Source of the DNA: JBEAOO01 sp041164825
GTDB lineage: Bacteria > Pseudomonadota > Gammaproteobacteria > Burkholderiales > Burkholderiaceae_C
DNA length: 15,697 nt
NCBI GenBank assembly: GCA_041164825.1
Contig: JBEAOO010000223.1
Span: forward strand, 1 to 15,697
Direction: 5' to 3'
In this document: positions 1 through 6,269 of the stretch, piece by piece
Position numbering within the stretch: the stretch's first letter is position 1
Layout: the number at the start of each line of letters is the position of its first letter
The notes under the pieces: model-generated
What the model was told of the DNA's origin: nothing
The model's database searches: none
Seen by the model: only the letters and a program-made list of their open reading frames with translations
Program-made: the position numbers and the translations under genes

Positions 1-165
1 AGTAATACTGAGGCCGAGGTCTGAAATTATTCCGGATAAAACTATTCAAATATTTCATGCCATAAAGCAAAAAGCCCGGTCAACCCGGGCGTTTTTGTTT
101 CTCGCATCAGCAGCTTTTCAGCCACTCCACACGGTTGTCAGTTCCCCTGCGACGCGACACCCACA
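1..165. other. Left-edge intergenic region, AT-rich
   Basis: No gene can be supported here. The first 60 or so bases are clearly richer in A+T than the rest of the window. The segment after them holds the gyrB terminator and a short unremarkable stretch up to the gyrB stop. On the minus strand an open frame begins at an ATG at 58-56 and runs off the edge for 19 codons without a stop. It has no visible Shine-Dalgarno sequence and I do not recognise the peptide, so I do not call it a gene. Confidence 0.6.
69..96 (-). terminator. Rho-independent terminator after gyrB
   Basis: GCCCGG (74-79) pairs with CCGGGC (85-90) around a five-base loop. On the minus strand the stem is followed by a run of T, and on the plus strand by GTTTTT. 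The flanking A and T tracts lengthen the stem with one mismatch. It lies about 70 bp past the gyrB stop and is probably bidirectional. Confidence 0.85.
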
Positions 166-2742
166 TCAGGCATCAATATTCGCCGCCCGCAGCGCATTGG
201 TCTCAATGAAATCGCGGCGCGGTTCCACTTCGTCGCCCATGAGCATGGTGAAGACCTTGTCGGCTTCGATGGCGTCGTCGATCTGCACGCGGAGCAGGCG
301 GCGGACGGTTGGGTCCATGGTGGTTTCCCAGAGCTGGGCGGGGTTCATTTCGCCCAAGCCCTTGTAGCGCTGGCGGCCGACGGCGTTTTCGGCCTGGCCC
401 ATTAGCCAGGCCATGGCCACACGGAAGTCGCCGGCCTTGGCGTCGCGCTGGCGGTCGCCTTCACCGCGCTTGACCACGGCATCTGCGGTCAACAGATCTT
501 TGAAGGTCACACCGGCGCGGGCCAGGGCTTCGTAGTCGGCGCCGTGCACAAAGTCGCTGGTGATGACGCTGCTCTTGACGTTGCCGTGGTGACGGCGGCT
601 GATGCGCAGGATGTGTTTGTCGCTGCGCTCGTCAAACACGGCTTCCACTTCGGCGTCGTGCAGGGCGGCTTTGAGCGCAATGGCGCTGGTTTCGGCGCTG
701 CCCACGTCGTCGAGGTTGAGCACCAGGCCATCGCTGATGGCGCGCAGGGCTTCCACGTCCATCCAGTTGCTCAGGCGGGTGATGACGCTGGTGGCGGCCA
801 CGTAGGCGCGGGCCAGTTCGTTGAGTGCTTCGCCTTGCAGCGCGGGCCTGCCTTCACCAGGTTCGATGATGGCGCTGTCGAGCGCCACGCGCAGCAGGTA
901 GGCGTCGAGCTCGGTGCCATCCTTCAAATACTGCTCGTGCTTGCCTTGTTTGACCTTGTAGAGCGGCGGCTGGGCGATGTAGATGTGGCCGCGCTCCACC
1001 AGCTCGGGCATCTGGCGGTAGAAGAAGGTGAGCAGCAAGGTGCGGATGTGGGCGCCGTCGACGTCGGCGTCGGTCATGATGATGATGCGGTGGTAGCGCA
1101 GCTTGTCGGGGTTGAAGTCGTCACCCCCCATGCCTTTGCCAATGCCGGTGCCAAGCGCGGTGATCAGCGTGAGAATTTCGTTGCTGGCCAGCAGCTTCTC
1201 GTAGCGCGCTTTTTCCACGTTCAAGATCTTGCCGCGCAGGGGCAAGATGGCCTGGAACTTCCGGTCGCGGCCTTGTTTGGCCGAGCCGCCTGCGGAATCG
1301 CCCTCGACGATGTAGATCTCGCACATCGCCGGGTCTTTTTCCTGGCAGTCGGCCAGCTTGCCGGGCAGGCCCATGCCGTCGAGCACGCCCTTGCGGCGGG
1401 TCATTTCACGGGCTTTGCGGGCGGCGTCGCGGGCGCGGGCGGCGTCCACGATCTTGCTGCAGATGGTTTTGGCGTCGAGCGGGTTCTCAAGCAGCCAGTC
1501 GGTCAGCAAGCGGCTGACGATGTCTTCCACCGGGGCGCGCACCTCGCTGCTCACCAGCTTGTCTTTGGTCTGGCTGCTGAACTTGGGCTCGGGCACCTTG
1601 ATGCTGACCACGCAGGCCAGGCCTTCGCGCATGTCATCGCCAGTGATGTCGACCTTGGCCTTTTTGGCGATCTCGTTGTCTTCGATGTACTTGTTGATCA
1701 CCCGCGTCATGGCGGCGCGCAGACCGGTGAGGTGGGTGCCGCCGTCGCGCTGCGGGATGTTGTTGGTGAAGCAGAGCACGTTCTCGCTGAACGACTCGTT
1801 CCACTGCATCGCCACTTCGACGCCGACGTTGGTGCCCTGGTCACTGGTCTTGTCGCCCACGGCGTGAAAGATGTTCGGGTGCAGGACTTTCTTGCCCTTG
1901 TTCACAAACTCCACAAAGCCCTTCACGCCACCGGCGTAGGCAAAGTTGTCTTCTTTGTTGTTGCGCTCGTCCACCAGGCGGATCTTCACGCCATTGTTCA
2001 AAAACGACAGCTCGCGCAGGCGCTTGGCCAAGATCTCGTAGTGGAACTCGTTGTTCTGCTGAAAGATTTCGGTGTCCGGCAAAAAGTGCACCTCGGTGCC
2101 GCGCTTGTCGGTGTCGCCGGTGATGCGCATGGGGCTGGTTTCCACGCCGTTGCGGATCTCAATCAGGCGGTCTTGCGGCACGCCTTGTTTGAAGTCGATC
2201 TGGTGAATCTTACCGTCGCGGCGCACCATCAGGCGCAGCCACTTGCTCAAGCCGTTCACGCAGCTCACACCAACGCCGTGCAAGCCGCCTGAGACCTTGT
2301 AGCTGTTTTGGTTGAACTTGCCGCCCGCGTGCAGTTCGGTCAGCGCGATCTCGGCCGCCGAGCGCTTGGGTTCGTGCTTGTCGTCCATCTTCACACCGGT
2401 CGGAATGCCGCGGCCGTTGTCGGTGACGGAAATCGAGTTGTCGGTGTGGATGGTGACGACGATGTCGTCACAGTGGCCAGCCAGTGCCTCGTCAATCGAG
2501 TTGTCGACCACCTCAAACACCAGGTGGTGCAAGCCGGTGCCGTCGGACGTGTCGCCGATGTACATGCCGGGGCGCTTGCGCACGGCTTCCAGGCCTTCCA
2601 AGATCTGGATGCTGCCTTCGCCGTAGGCGGCGGACGCGTCCGAACCGGTGGAAATGGCCTGGCCCTCGGCCGACGGCACCTCGCGACGCGTGACGCCATC
2701 GTCGCCGGGTTGGGGGGCTTGGGCAGGGGTTTGATCACTCAT
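166..2742 (-). CDS. gyrB: DNA gyrase subunit B
   Basis: ATPase subunit of the cytoplasmic A2B2 type II topoisomerase that introduces negative supercoils ahead of replication forks. The 858-residue product shows the GHKL ATPase motifs: EVVDNSIDEA at 77-86 with the catalytic Glu77, DNGRGIP at 108-114, and a glycine-rich lid at 151-159. The QTK loop is at 391-393. The TOPRIM metal-binding motifs are VEGDSAGG (479-486) and DADVDGAHI (558-566), and the C-terminal QRYKGLGEMN is at 791-800. The long insert typical of Gram-negative GyrB is present between the last two. I chose the ATG at 2742; an in-frame GTG at 2775 would add 11 residues that look like leader. About 40 residues precede the usual E. 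coli-like start, rich in Ala, Gln, Ser and Gly and probably disordered. It lies 138 bp downstream of dnaN in the same orientation and ends before a clear terminator. Confidence 0.98.
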   Translation of the reverse strand: MSDQTPAQAPQPGDDGVTRREVPSAEGQAISTGSDASAAYGEGSIQILEGLEAVRKRPGMYIGDTSDGTGLHHLVFEVVDNSIDEALAGHCDDIVVTIHTDNSISVTDNGRGIPTGVKMDDKHEPKRSAAEIALTELHAGGKFNQNSYKVSGGLHGVGVSCVNGLSKWLRLMVRRDGKIHQIDFKQGVPQDRLIEIRNGVETSPMRITGDTDKRGTEVHFLPDTEIFQQNNEFHYEILAKRLRELSFLNNGVKIRLVDERNNKEDNFAYAGGVKGFVEFVNKGKKVLHPNIFHAVGDKTSDQGTNVGVEVAMQWNESFSENVLCFTNNIPQRDGGTHLTGLRAAMTRVINKYIEDNEIAKKAKVDITGDDMREGLACVVSIKVPEPKFSSQTKDKLVSSEVRAPVEDIVSRLLTDWLLENPLDAKTICSKIVDAARARDAARKAREMTRRKGVLDGMGLPGKLADCQEKDPAMCEIYIVEGDSAGGSAKQGRDRKFQAILPLRGKILNVEKARYEKLLASNEILTLITALGTGIGKGMGGDDFNPDKLRYHRIIIMTDADVDGAHIRTLLLTFFYRQMPELVERGHIYIAQPPLYKVKQGKHEQYLKDGTELDAYLLRVALDSAIIEPGEGRPALQGEALNELARAYVAATSVITRLSNWMDVEALRAISDGLVLNLDDVGSAETSAIALKAALHDAEVEAVFDERSDKHILRISRRHHGNVKSSVITSDFVHGADYEALARAGVTFKDLLTADAVVKRGEGDRQRDAKAGDFRVAMAWLMGQAENAVGRQRYKGLGEMNPAQLWETTMDPTVRRLLRVQIDDAIEADKVFTMLMGDEVEPRRDFIETNALRAANIDA

Positions 2743-2880
2743 GGCAGGGCTTTGCTTTTCTACACTCACACGCACGGGGCGCGTCGGTCCATCCGAAAGG
2801 GGTCACGTTCAAAAGGCGCCGCCGTTGCAGAACGCAACAACGTGCCTGAGGCGGGCACACAGGCCAGCCGCCGGTCGCGC

Positions 2881-3999
2881 TCAAATGCGCATCGGCATCA
2901 CCACGTACTTGAAGCCGGGCAACTCGGGCGTGGTGATCAGCGCGCTGGAATTGGTGTCCTGCAGCTCGATCTTGATCATCTCGACGCTCATGTTCGAGAA
3001 CGCGTCCATCAGGTAAGTGACGTTGAAGCCGATCTCGATGGCGTCACCGCCGTAATCGACTTCGAGTTCTTCTTTGGCCTCTTCCTGCTCGGCGTTGCTC
3101 GACGCAATGCGCAGCGCGCCGGGCTCAAAGTTGACGCGCACACCCTTGAACTTGTCGCTGGTCAGAATGGCCGCGCGTTGCAGGCTCGACAAGAAAGCGA
3201 CACGACCCAAGGTCAACGAATTCTTGTGGTTCTTGGGGATCACGCGGTTGTAGTCCGGGAACTTGCCTTCAACCAACTTGGTGACGAATTCCATGCCGTT
3301 GAAGCTGAATTTGGCCTGGTTACCGGCAAATCGCATCTCGATGGGCGCATCAGCGCCTTCCTTCTCGTCCTTCAGCAAGCGCTGCAGTTCGAGCACGGTC
3401 TTGCGCGGCAAGATCACTTCTTGCTTCGGGATTTCGACATCGAGCGTCGCTTGTGCCAGCGCCAAACGGTGGCCATCGGTGGCCACCAGCGTCAGCGTTT
3501 GGCCTTCGGCCACGAACAAGATGCCGTTGAGGTAGTAGCGGATGTCGTGCACCGCCATCGCGAAGTGCACCTGGTTGATCAGGCTCTTGAGCGTCTTCTG
3601 CGGCACGCTGAACACGGGACCGAAATCGGCCGCTTCTTGCACCAGCGGGAAATCATCGGCTGGCAGGCTTTGCAACGTGAAGCGGCTTTTGCCTCCTTGC
3701 AGCGTGAGCTTGTTTTGGTTGGCCGTGAGGCTGACGTTTTGATCGGCCGGCAGCGAGCGAAGGATGTCGATCAGCTTGCGTGCGGCCACGGTGGTCGCGA
3801 AGTTGCCGGCATCGCCACCCAGCTCGGCGGTGGTGCGCACCTGTATTTCAAGGTCTGACGTGGTCAGCTCGATTTGGTCATCGGTCTTGCGGATCAGCAC
3901 ATTGGCGAGGATGGGCAGGGTGTGGCGGCGTTCAACGATGCCGGCCACGGCTTGCAGGGCGCTCAAAACTTTTTCTTGTGCTGTCTTCAAGACAATCAT
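2881..3999 (-). CDS. dnaN: DNA polymerase III beta subunit (sliding clamp)
   Basis: Ring-forming homodimeric clamp that tethers DNA polymerase III and other replication and repair proteins to DNA. The 372-residue length and three-repeat organisation match the family. The N-terminus MIVLKTAQEKVLSALQ and the RRHTLPILANVL segment are characteristic of proteobacterial DnaN. The C-terminus VMPMRI matches the clamp tail MPMRL in E. coli, the region near the hydrophobic cleft that binds client peptides. The ATG at 3999 is supported by GAGAGG at 4005-4010, five bases upstream. The gene reads away from the origin region and is followed by gyrB after 138 bp. That gap holds a small GTTGC-AGAAC-GCAAC hairpin (2824-2838) but no obvious T-tract terminator, so read-through into gyrB is possible. 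Confidence 0.98.
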   Translation of the reverse strand: MIVLKTAQEKVLSALQAVAGIVERRHTLPILANVLIRKTDDQIELTTSDLEIQVRTTAELGGDAGNFATTVAARKLIDILRSLPADQNVSLTANQNKLTLQGGKSRFTLQSLPADDFPLVQEAADFGPVFSVPQKTLKSLINQVHFAMAVHDIRYYLNGILFVAEGQTLTLVATDGHRLALAQATLDVEIPKQEVILPRKTVLELQRLLKDEKEGADAPIEMRFAGNQAKFSFNGMEFVTKLVEGKFPDYNRVIPKNHKNSLTLGRVAFLSSLQRAAILTSDKFKGVRVNFEPGALRIASSNAEQEEAKEELEVDYGGDAIEIGFNVTYLMDAFSNMSVEMIKIELQDTNSSALITTPELPGFKYVVMPMRI

Positions 4000-4022
4000 G
4001 TGAACCTCTCAAAGTAGTCGTC

Positions 4023-4052
4023 TTAGTAGAGCAGGGCCCCAACGGTGGACAA
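4023..4052 (-). promoter_or_regulatory. Possible dnaN promoter overlapping a DnaA box
   Basis: On the minus strand TTGTCC (4047-4052) and TACTAA (4023-4028) lie 18 bp apart, about 25 bp upstream of the dnaN ATG. Both hexamers are weak matches to sigma70. If real, the -35 lies inside DnaA box 1, so DnaA binding would affect dnaN transcription. Module B has the same arrangement (TTGTCC at 4385-4390, TACTAT at 4360-4365) with a 19-bp spacer. Confidence 0.3.
4044..4052 (-). promoter_or_regulatory. DnaA box-like site 1 (module A)
   Basis: Minus-strand TTGTCCACC, two mismatches from TTATCCACA. It is equivalent to the better site at 4382 in module B. Confidence 0.5.
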
Positions 4053-4161
4053 GCCCATTTTCTCTTTTTCCAACAAGCCTTTAGCTCATCAACAACCCTG
4101 TGCATTCAGCACGGATTGTGAAGGCCTTCATCGATAACAACTTTCAGCTTGGCGCCAAAGC

Positions 4162-4170
4162 TGTGGACAA
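4162..4170 (-). promoter_or_regulatory. DnaA box 2 (module A)
   Basis: Minus-strand TTGTCCACA, one mismatch from consensus. It is part of a perfect 11-bp inverted repeat with 4189-4199. Confidence 0.8.
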
Positions 4171-4189
4171 GCATCAAGTTGTTCAAAAC

Positions 4190-4198
4190 TTGTCCACA
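4190..4198 (+). promoter_or_regulatory. DnaA box 3 (module A)
   Basis: Plus-strand TTGTCCACA, one mismatch from consensus. It is the inverted partner of 4162-4170, with start positions 28 bp apart. Confidence 0.8.
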
Positions 4199-4267
4199 GA
4201 CTTGTGCATTGACAAACCGCATTTTGCGTTGAGTTCAACGGCACTTTCATGTCCAAAACCCATCGAC

Positions 4268-4276
4268 TTGTCCACC
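4268..4276 (+). promoter_or_regulatory. DnaA box-like site between the modules
   Basis: Plus-strand TTGTCCACC, two mismatches from consensus. It lies at the edge of the AT-rich stretch and has no visible partner in module B. Confidence 0.5.
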
Positions 4277-4280
4277 CCGG

Positions 4281-4342
4281 ATTCCTTTTCCCCACCCGGT
4301 CTTGAATTTTTGTTCTCTGTTCTATTTGCTTGGTTTTCAAGG
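4281..4342. other. AT- and T-rich stretch, candidate unwinding region
   Basis: A pyrimidine- and T-rich segment between the two modules, including GAATTTTTGTTC and TTCTATTTGC. It is bounded by CTTGAA (4301-4306) and TTCAAG (4336-4341). It is the least GC-rich part of the spacer and is flanked by DnaA boxes on both sides, so it is a candidate duplex-unwinding element. This rests on composition and position only. Confidence 0.35.
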
Positions 4343-4381
4343 TCTCAAAGGTAGTCGTCATAGTAGGTGTCAGACACTTTC

Positions 4382-4390
4382 TGTGGACAA
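4382..4390 (-). promoter_or_regulatory. DnaA box 1 (module B)
   Basis: Minus-strand TTGTCCACA, one mismatch from consensus, equivalent to site 4044 in module A. Confidence 0.8.
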
Positions 4391-4499
4391 GTCACTTTTC
4401 ACTCATCAAATCAAGCACTTGCATCGTTTTGAACCCTGTGCGCCGAAACGCCGATTGAGCGGGACTCAGCGATAACAACTTTGGCGAGGCCCATTTTTC

Positions 4500-4508
4500 T
4501 GTGGATAA
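4500..4508 (-). promoter_or_regulatory. DnaA box 2 (module B), perfect consensus
   Basis: Minus-strand TTATCCACA, an exact match and the strongest box in the dnaA-dnaN spacer. Confidence 0.88.
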
Positions 4509-4527
4509 CTCCGAAGTTGTTCCCGAC

Positions 4528-4536
4528 TTGTCCCCA
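4528..4536 (+). promoter_or_regulatory. DnaA box-like site 3 (module B)
   Basis: Plus-strand TTGTCCCCA, two mismatches from consensus. It is called mainly because it holds the same position as box 3 of module A. Confidence 0.45.
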
Positions 4537-4589
4537 GCGTTGTGCGTTGACAGGCTGTTTGGGGCCGGCAAACTGCGCTCCTTCGTTCA

Positions 4590-6017
4590 TCAACCCTTCA
4601 ATGTTTGTTCCAGCACGTGGAGTTGCTGGTTGAGCTCGGTGTTCTTGGTGCGTTCGGCGGCAATCTTGCGAACGGCGTGCAGCACGGTGGTGTGGTCGCG
4701 ACCGCCAAAGAGTTCGCCAATTTCGGGCAAGCTCTTTTGGGTCATTTCCTTGGCCAGGTACATGGCAATTTGGCGCGGCCGGGCGATGCTGGCGGGGCGC
4801 TTCTTGCTGTACATGTCGGCGACCTTGATCTTGTAAAAATCGGCCACCGTTTTCTGGATGTTTTCCACCCCGATCTGGCGGTTCTGGATCGACAGCAGGT
4901 CTTTGAGCGCTTCGCGTGCCAAGGCGATGTTGATTTCTTTGTGGCTGAAGCGGCTGTAGGCCAGCACTTTGCGCAGTGCGCCTTCGAGTTCGCGCACATT
5001 CGCGCGCACGTTTTTGGCCACAAAAAACGCCACGTCCTCGGGCATTGCTGTGCCTTCGGCGTCGGCCTTTTTCATCAAAATCGCCACCCGCATTTCGAGC
5101 TCCGGTGGCTCGATGGCGACGGTGAGGCCAGCGTCAAAACGGCTGGTCAGGCGCTCGTCAATGTCCACCAGCCCCTTGGGGTAGGTGTCGCTCGTCATGA
5201 TGATGTGGGCGCGCTTGGCGAGCAGGGCCTCAAACGCGTTGAAAAACTCTTCTTGCGTGCGCTCTTTGCCGGCAAAAAACTGCACGTCATCGATCAGCAG
5301 CAGATCGAGCTGGTGGTACTTGGCCTTGAGCTCGTCGAAGGTCTTGCGCTGGTAGTTTTTCACCACGTCGGTGATGAACTGCTCGGCGTGCAGGTACAAG
5401 ATGCGAGCGTCGGGTTTGTCTTTGAGCAGGGCGTTGCCCACGGCGTGGATCAAGTGGGTTTTGCCCAGACCCACACCGCCGTAAATGAACAGCGGGTTGT
5501 ACATCGCACCCGGTGCGCCCGCCACGTGCAGCGCGGCAGTGCGGGCCATTTGGTTGGCGCGGCCAGGCACCAAGGTGTCAAACGTGAGGCTGGGGTTGAG
5601 CCGCGAGCGCGAGGGCTGGTGCGGTGCCAAGGCACCGGTGGGCATGGTGCCGTTGCGCGCTAGGGCCGGCAGGCTGCCCCCGGGCACGGCGCCGGGCGAC
5701 ATCGGCTGGCCACTGGAGACCGGCCGCGGCACGATGGCGGCGGCTTCGCGCGGTGCGAGTTGCAAGTCCAGGCGCACGGGCTTGCCTGCGAGCTCGCTCA
5801 GCAGGGCTTCGATCCGGCCGGCGTACTGGTTGCGGATCCAGTCGAGCTTGAAGCGATTGGGCACGCGCAGCGTGGCCACTGCGCGGCCGTCGACGCTGCC
5901 TTCCTCGGCGTCAGAGAGGCTGGCCGCCGGCAAAGGGCGGATCCAGGTGTTGAATTGTTGTTCGGGCAGTTCGGCGGCAAGCCGTTCACAACCACGCTGC
6001 CACAGGTCGGCGCTCAT
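4590..6017 (-). CDS. dnaA: Chromosomal replication initiator protein DnaA
   Basis: AAA+ initiator that binds DnaA boxes, melts oriC and recruits the replicative helicase DnaB. The 475 residues show all four domains. Domain I (1 to about 88) contains LWQRGCERLAAELPEQQFNTW. Domain II (about 90-140) is a variable Pro/Gly/Ala-rich linker. Domain III has Walker A GGVGLGKT (180-187), Walker B LLLIDDV (239-245), sensor 1 TSD (275-277) and sensor 2 RELEGAL (342-348). Domain IV carries the DNA-binding signature GGRDHTTVLHA (438-448). The ATG at 6017 gives the standard MSxxLWQ-type N-terminus. No clear Shine-Dalgarno is visible; instead a perfect DnaA box (6019-6027) sits one base upstream of the start codon, as expected for autorepression. 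The gene reads toward the dnaA-dnaN spacer and is divergent from rpmH. Confidence 0.98.
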   Translation of the reverse strand: MSADLWQRGCERLAAELPEQQFNTWIRPLPAASLSDAEEGSVDGRAVATLRVPNRFKLDWIRNQYAGRIEALLSELAGKPVRLDLQLAPREAAAIVPRPVSSGQPMSPGAVPGGSLPALARNGTMPTGALAPHQPSRSRLNPSLTFDTLVPGRANQMARTAALHVAGAPGAMYNPLFIYGGVGLGKTHLIHAVGNALLKDKPDARILYLHAEQFITDVVKNYQRKTFDELKAKYHQLDLLLIDDVQFFAGKERTQEEFFNAFEALLAKRAHIIMTSDTYPKGLVDIDERLTSRFDAGLTVAIEPPELEMRVAILMKKADAEGTAMPEDVAFFVAKNVRANVRELEGALRKVLAYSRFSHKEINIALAREALKDLLSIQNRQIGVENIQKTVADFYKIKVADMYSKKRPASIARPRQIAMYLAKEMTQKSLPEIGELFGGRDHTTVLHAVRKIAAERTKNTELNQQLHVLEQTLKG

Positions 6018-6018
6018 G

Positions 6019-6027
6019 TGTGGATAA
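6019..6027 (-). promoter_or_regulatory. Perfect DnaA box abutting the dnaA start codon
   Basis: Exact TTATCCACA on the minus strand, separated by one base from the dnaA ATG, in the place of a Shine-Dalgarno sequence. It is likely an autoregulatory site and part of a second DnaA-binding cluster. Confidence 0.85.
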
Positions 6028-6079
6028 GGTCTTATTGGAGCGGCCGGATTCTACGTCTTTGCCACCGGATTCCCACGGG

Positions 6080-6088
6080 TTATCCACA
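6080..6088 (+). promoter_or_regulatory. Perfect DnaA box upstream of dnaA
   Basis: Exact TTATCCACA on the plus strand, opposed to the box at 6019 and 61 bp from it. It lies between the dnaA start and the rpmH promoter, so it could act on either gene. Confidence 0.85.
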
Positions 6089-6130
6089 GACTTGTTCGCG
6101 GTCCTTCGGCCCACCCAATGCGCGAGGGCT

Positions 6131-6159
6131 TTGACTTTGTGGCCGCGTTTTGGTGTAAT
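6131..6159 (+). promoter_or_regulatory. Sigma70-type promoter of the rpmH operon
   Basis: TTGACT (6131-6136, five of six to the -35 consensus) and TGTAAT (6154-6159, five of six to the -10 consensus) are separated by exactly 17 bp. Transcription would start near 6166, giving an rpmH leader of about 168 nt. It is the best promoter match I see in the window and fits strong ribosomal-protein expression. Confidence 0.85.
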
Positions 6160-6269
6160 AGTCGGTTTCCCGAATGCGGGCAGCTTCGCCATGGGCGCAC
6201 AACGCGCACATGGGCTCAAACGAGCAACGGAGCAATTTGCCGCGCGAACGCTGGGCTTGGTGGTCTTTT

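Larger units (their letters stand above)
4007..4214. repeat. oriC module copy A (diverged tandem duplicate)
   Basis: Copy A shares ordered blocks with copy B at a near-constant offset of 337-338 bp: TCTCAAAG plus TAGTCGTC and TAGTAG; GTGGACAAG; AACCCTGTGC; CGATAACAACTTT; CTGTGGA; AAGTTGTTC; ACTTGTCC; and TTGTGC with TTGACA. Counting by eye, 41 of 54 bases match over 4161-4214 and 39 of 60 over 4044-4103. One indel near 4014 explains the change of offset. Copy A begins eight bases upstream of the dnaN start codon, so it includes the dnaN Shine-Dalgarno region. Confidence 0.8.
4343..4552. repeat. oriC module copy B (diverged tandem duplicate)
   Basis: Second copy of the module, ending 37 bp from the dnaA stop codon. 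Its three DnaA-box-like sites (4382, 4500, 4528) sit at the same 118-bp and 28-bp spacings as those in copy A (4044, 4162, 4190). It contains the one exact TTATCCACA consensus in the spacer (4500-4508, minus orientation), whereas the matching copy A site is TTGTCCACA. The left end resembles the dnaN leader although no dnaN follows. Confidence 0.8.
4000..4589. other. oriC: Predicted chromosomal replication origin (oriC), dnaA-dnaN spacer
   Basis: This 590-bp gene-free stretch lies between dnaN and dnaA, a common oriC position in bacteria. It holds seven matches or near matches to the DnaA box TTATCCACA, mostly in the TTGTCCACA form: minus-oriented at 4044, 4162, 4382 and 4500, and plus-oriented at 4190, 4268 and 4528. 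It is more AT-rich than its coding neighbours, most clearly at 4281-4342. The whole stretch is organised as two diverged direct copies of one module (see the repeat entries). Short open frames here look spurious. A cumulative GC-skew minimum here would confirm the call. Confidence 0.88.

Noticed and set aside
544..2292. Long plus-strand open frame opposite gyrB (582 codons)
   Set aside because: It mirrors gyrB codons in a high-GC gene. The translation is Val/His/Ala-rich without domains, and gyrB motifs are intact on the other strand.
2743..2775. Earlier GTG start for gyrB
   Set aside because: It adds 11 residues with no family similarity. The ATG at 2742 is the simpler choice.
2824..2838. 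GTTGC-AGAAC-GCAAC hairpin between dnaN and gyrB as a terminator
   Set aside because: No T tract follows directly on the minus strand, and gyrB is downstream in the same orientation.
2308..3858. Plus-strand open frame spanning gyrB and dnaN (516 codons)
   Set aside because: It is antisense to two well-supported genes and crosses their intergenic gap; the composition is typical of a shadow frame.
4128..4361. Minus-strand 77-codon frame in the origin (MTTTFETLK...)
   Set aside because: It lies across the DnaA-box modules, is not recognisable, and its first codons resemble the duplicated dnaN leader rather than a gene.
4605..5663. Plus-strand open frame opposite dnaA
   Set aside because: It is a shadow of dnaA with no recognisable domain.
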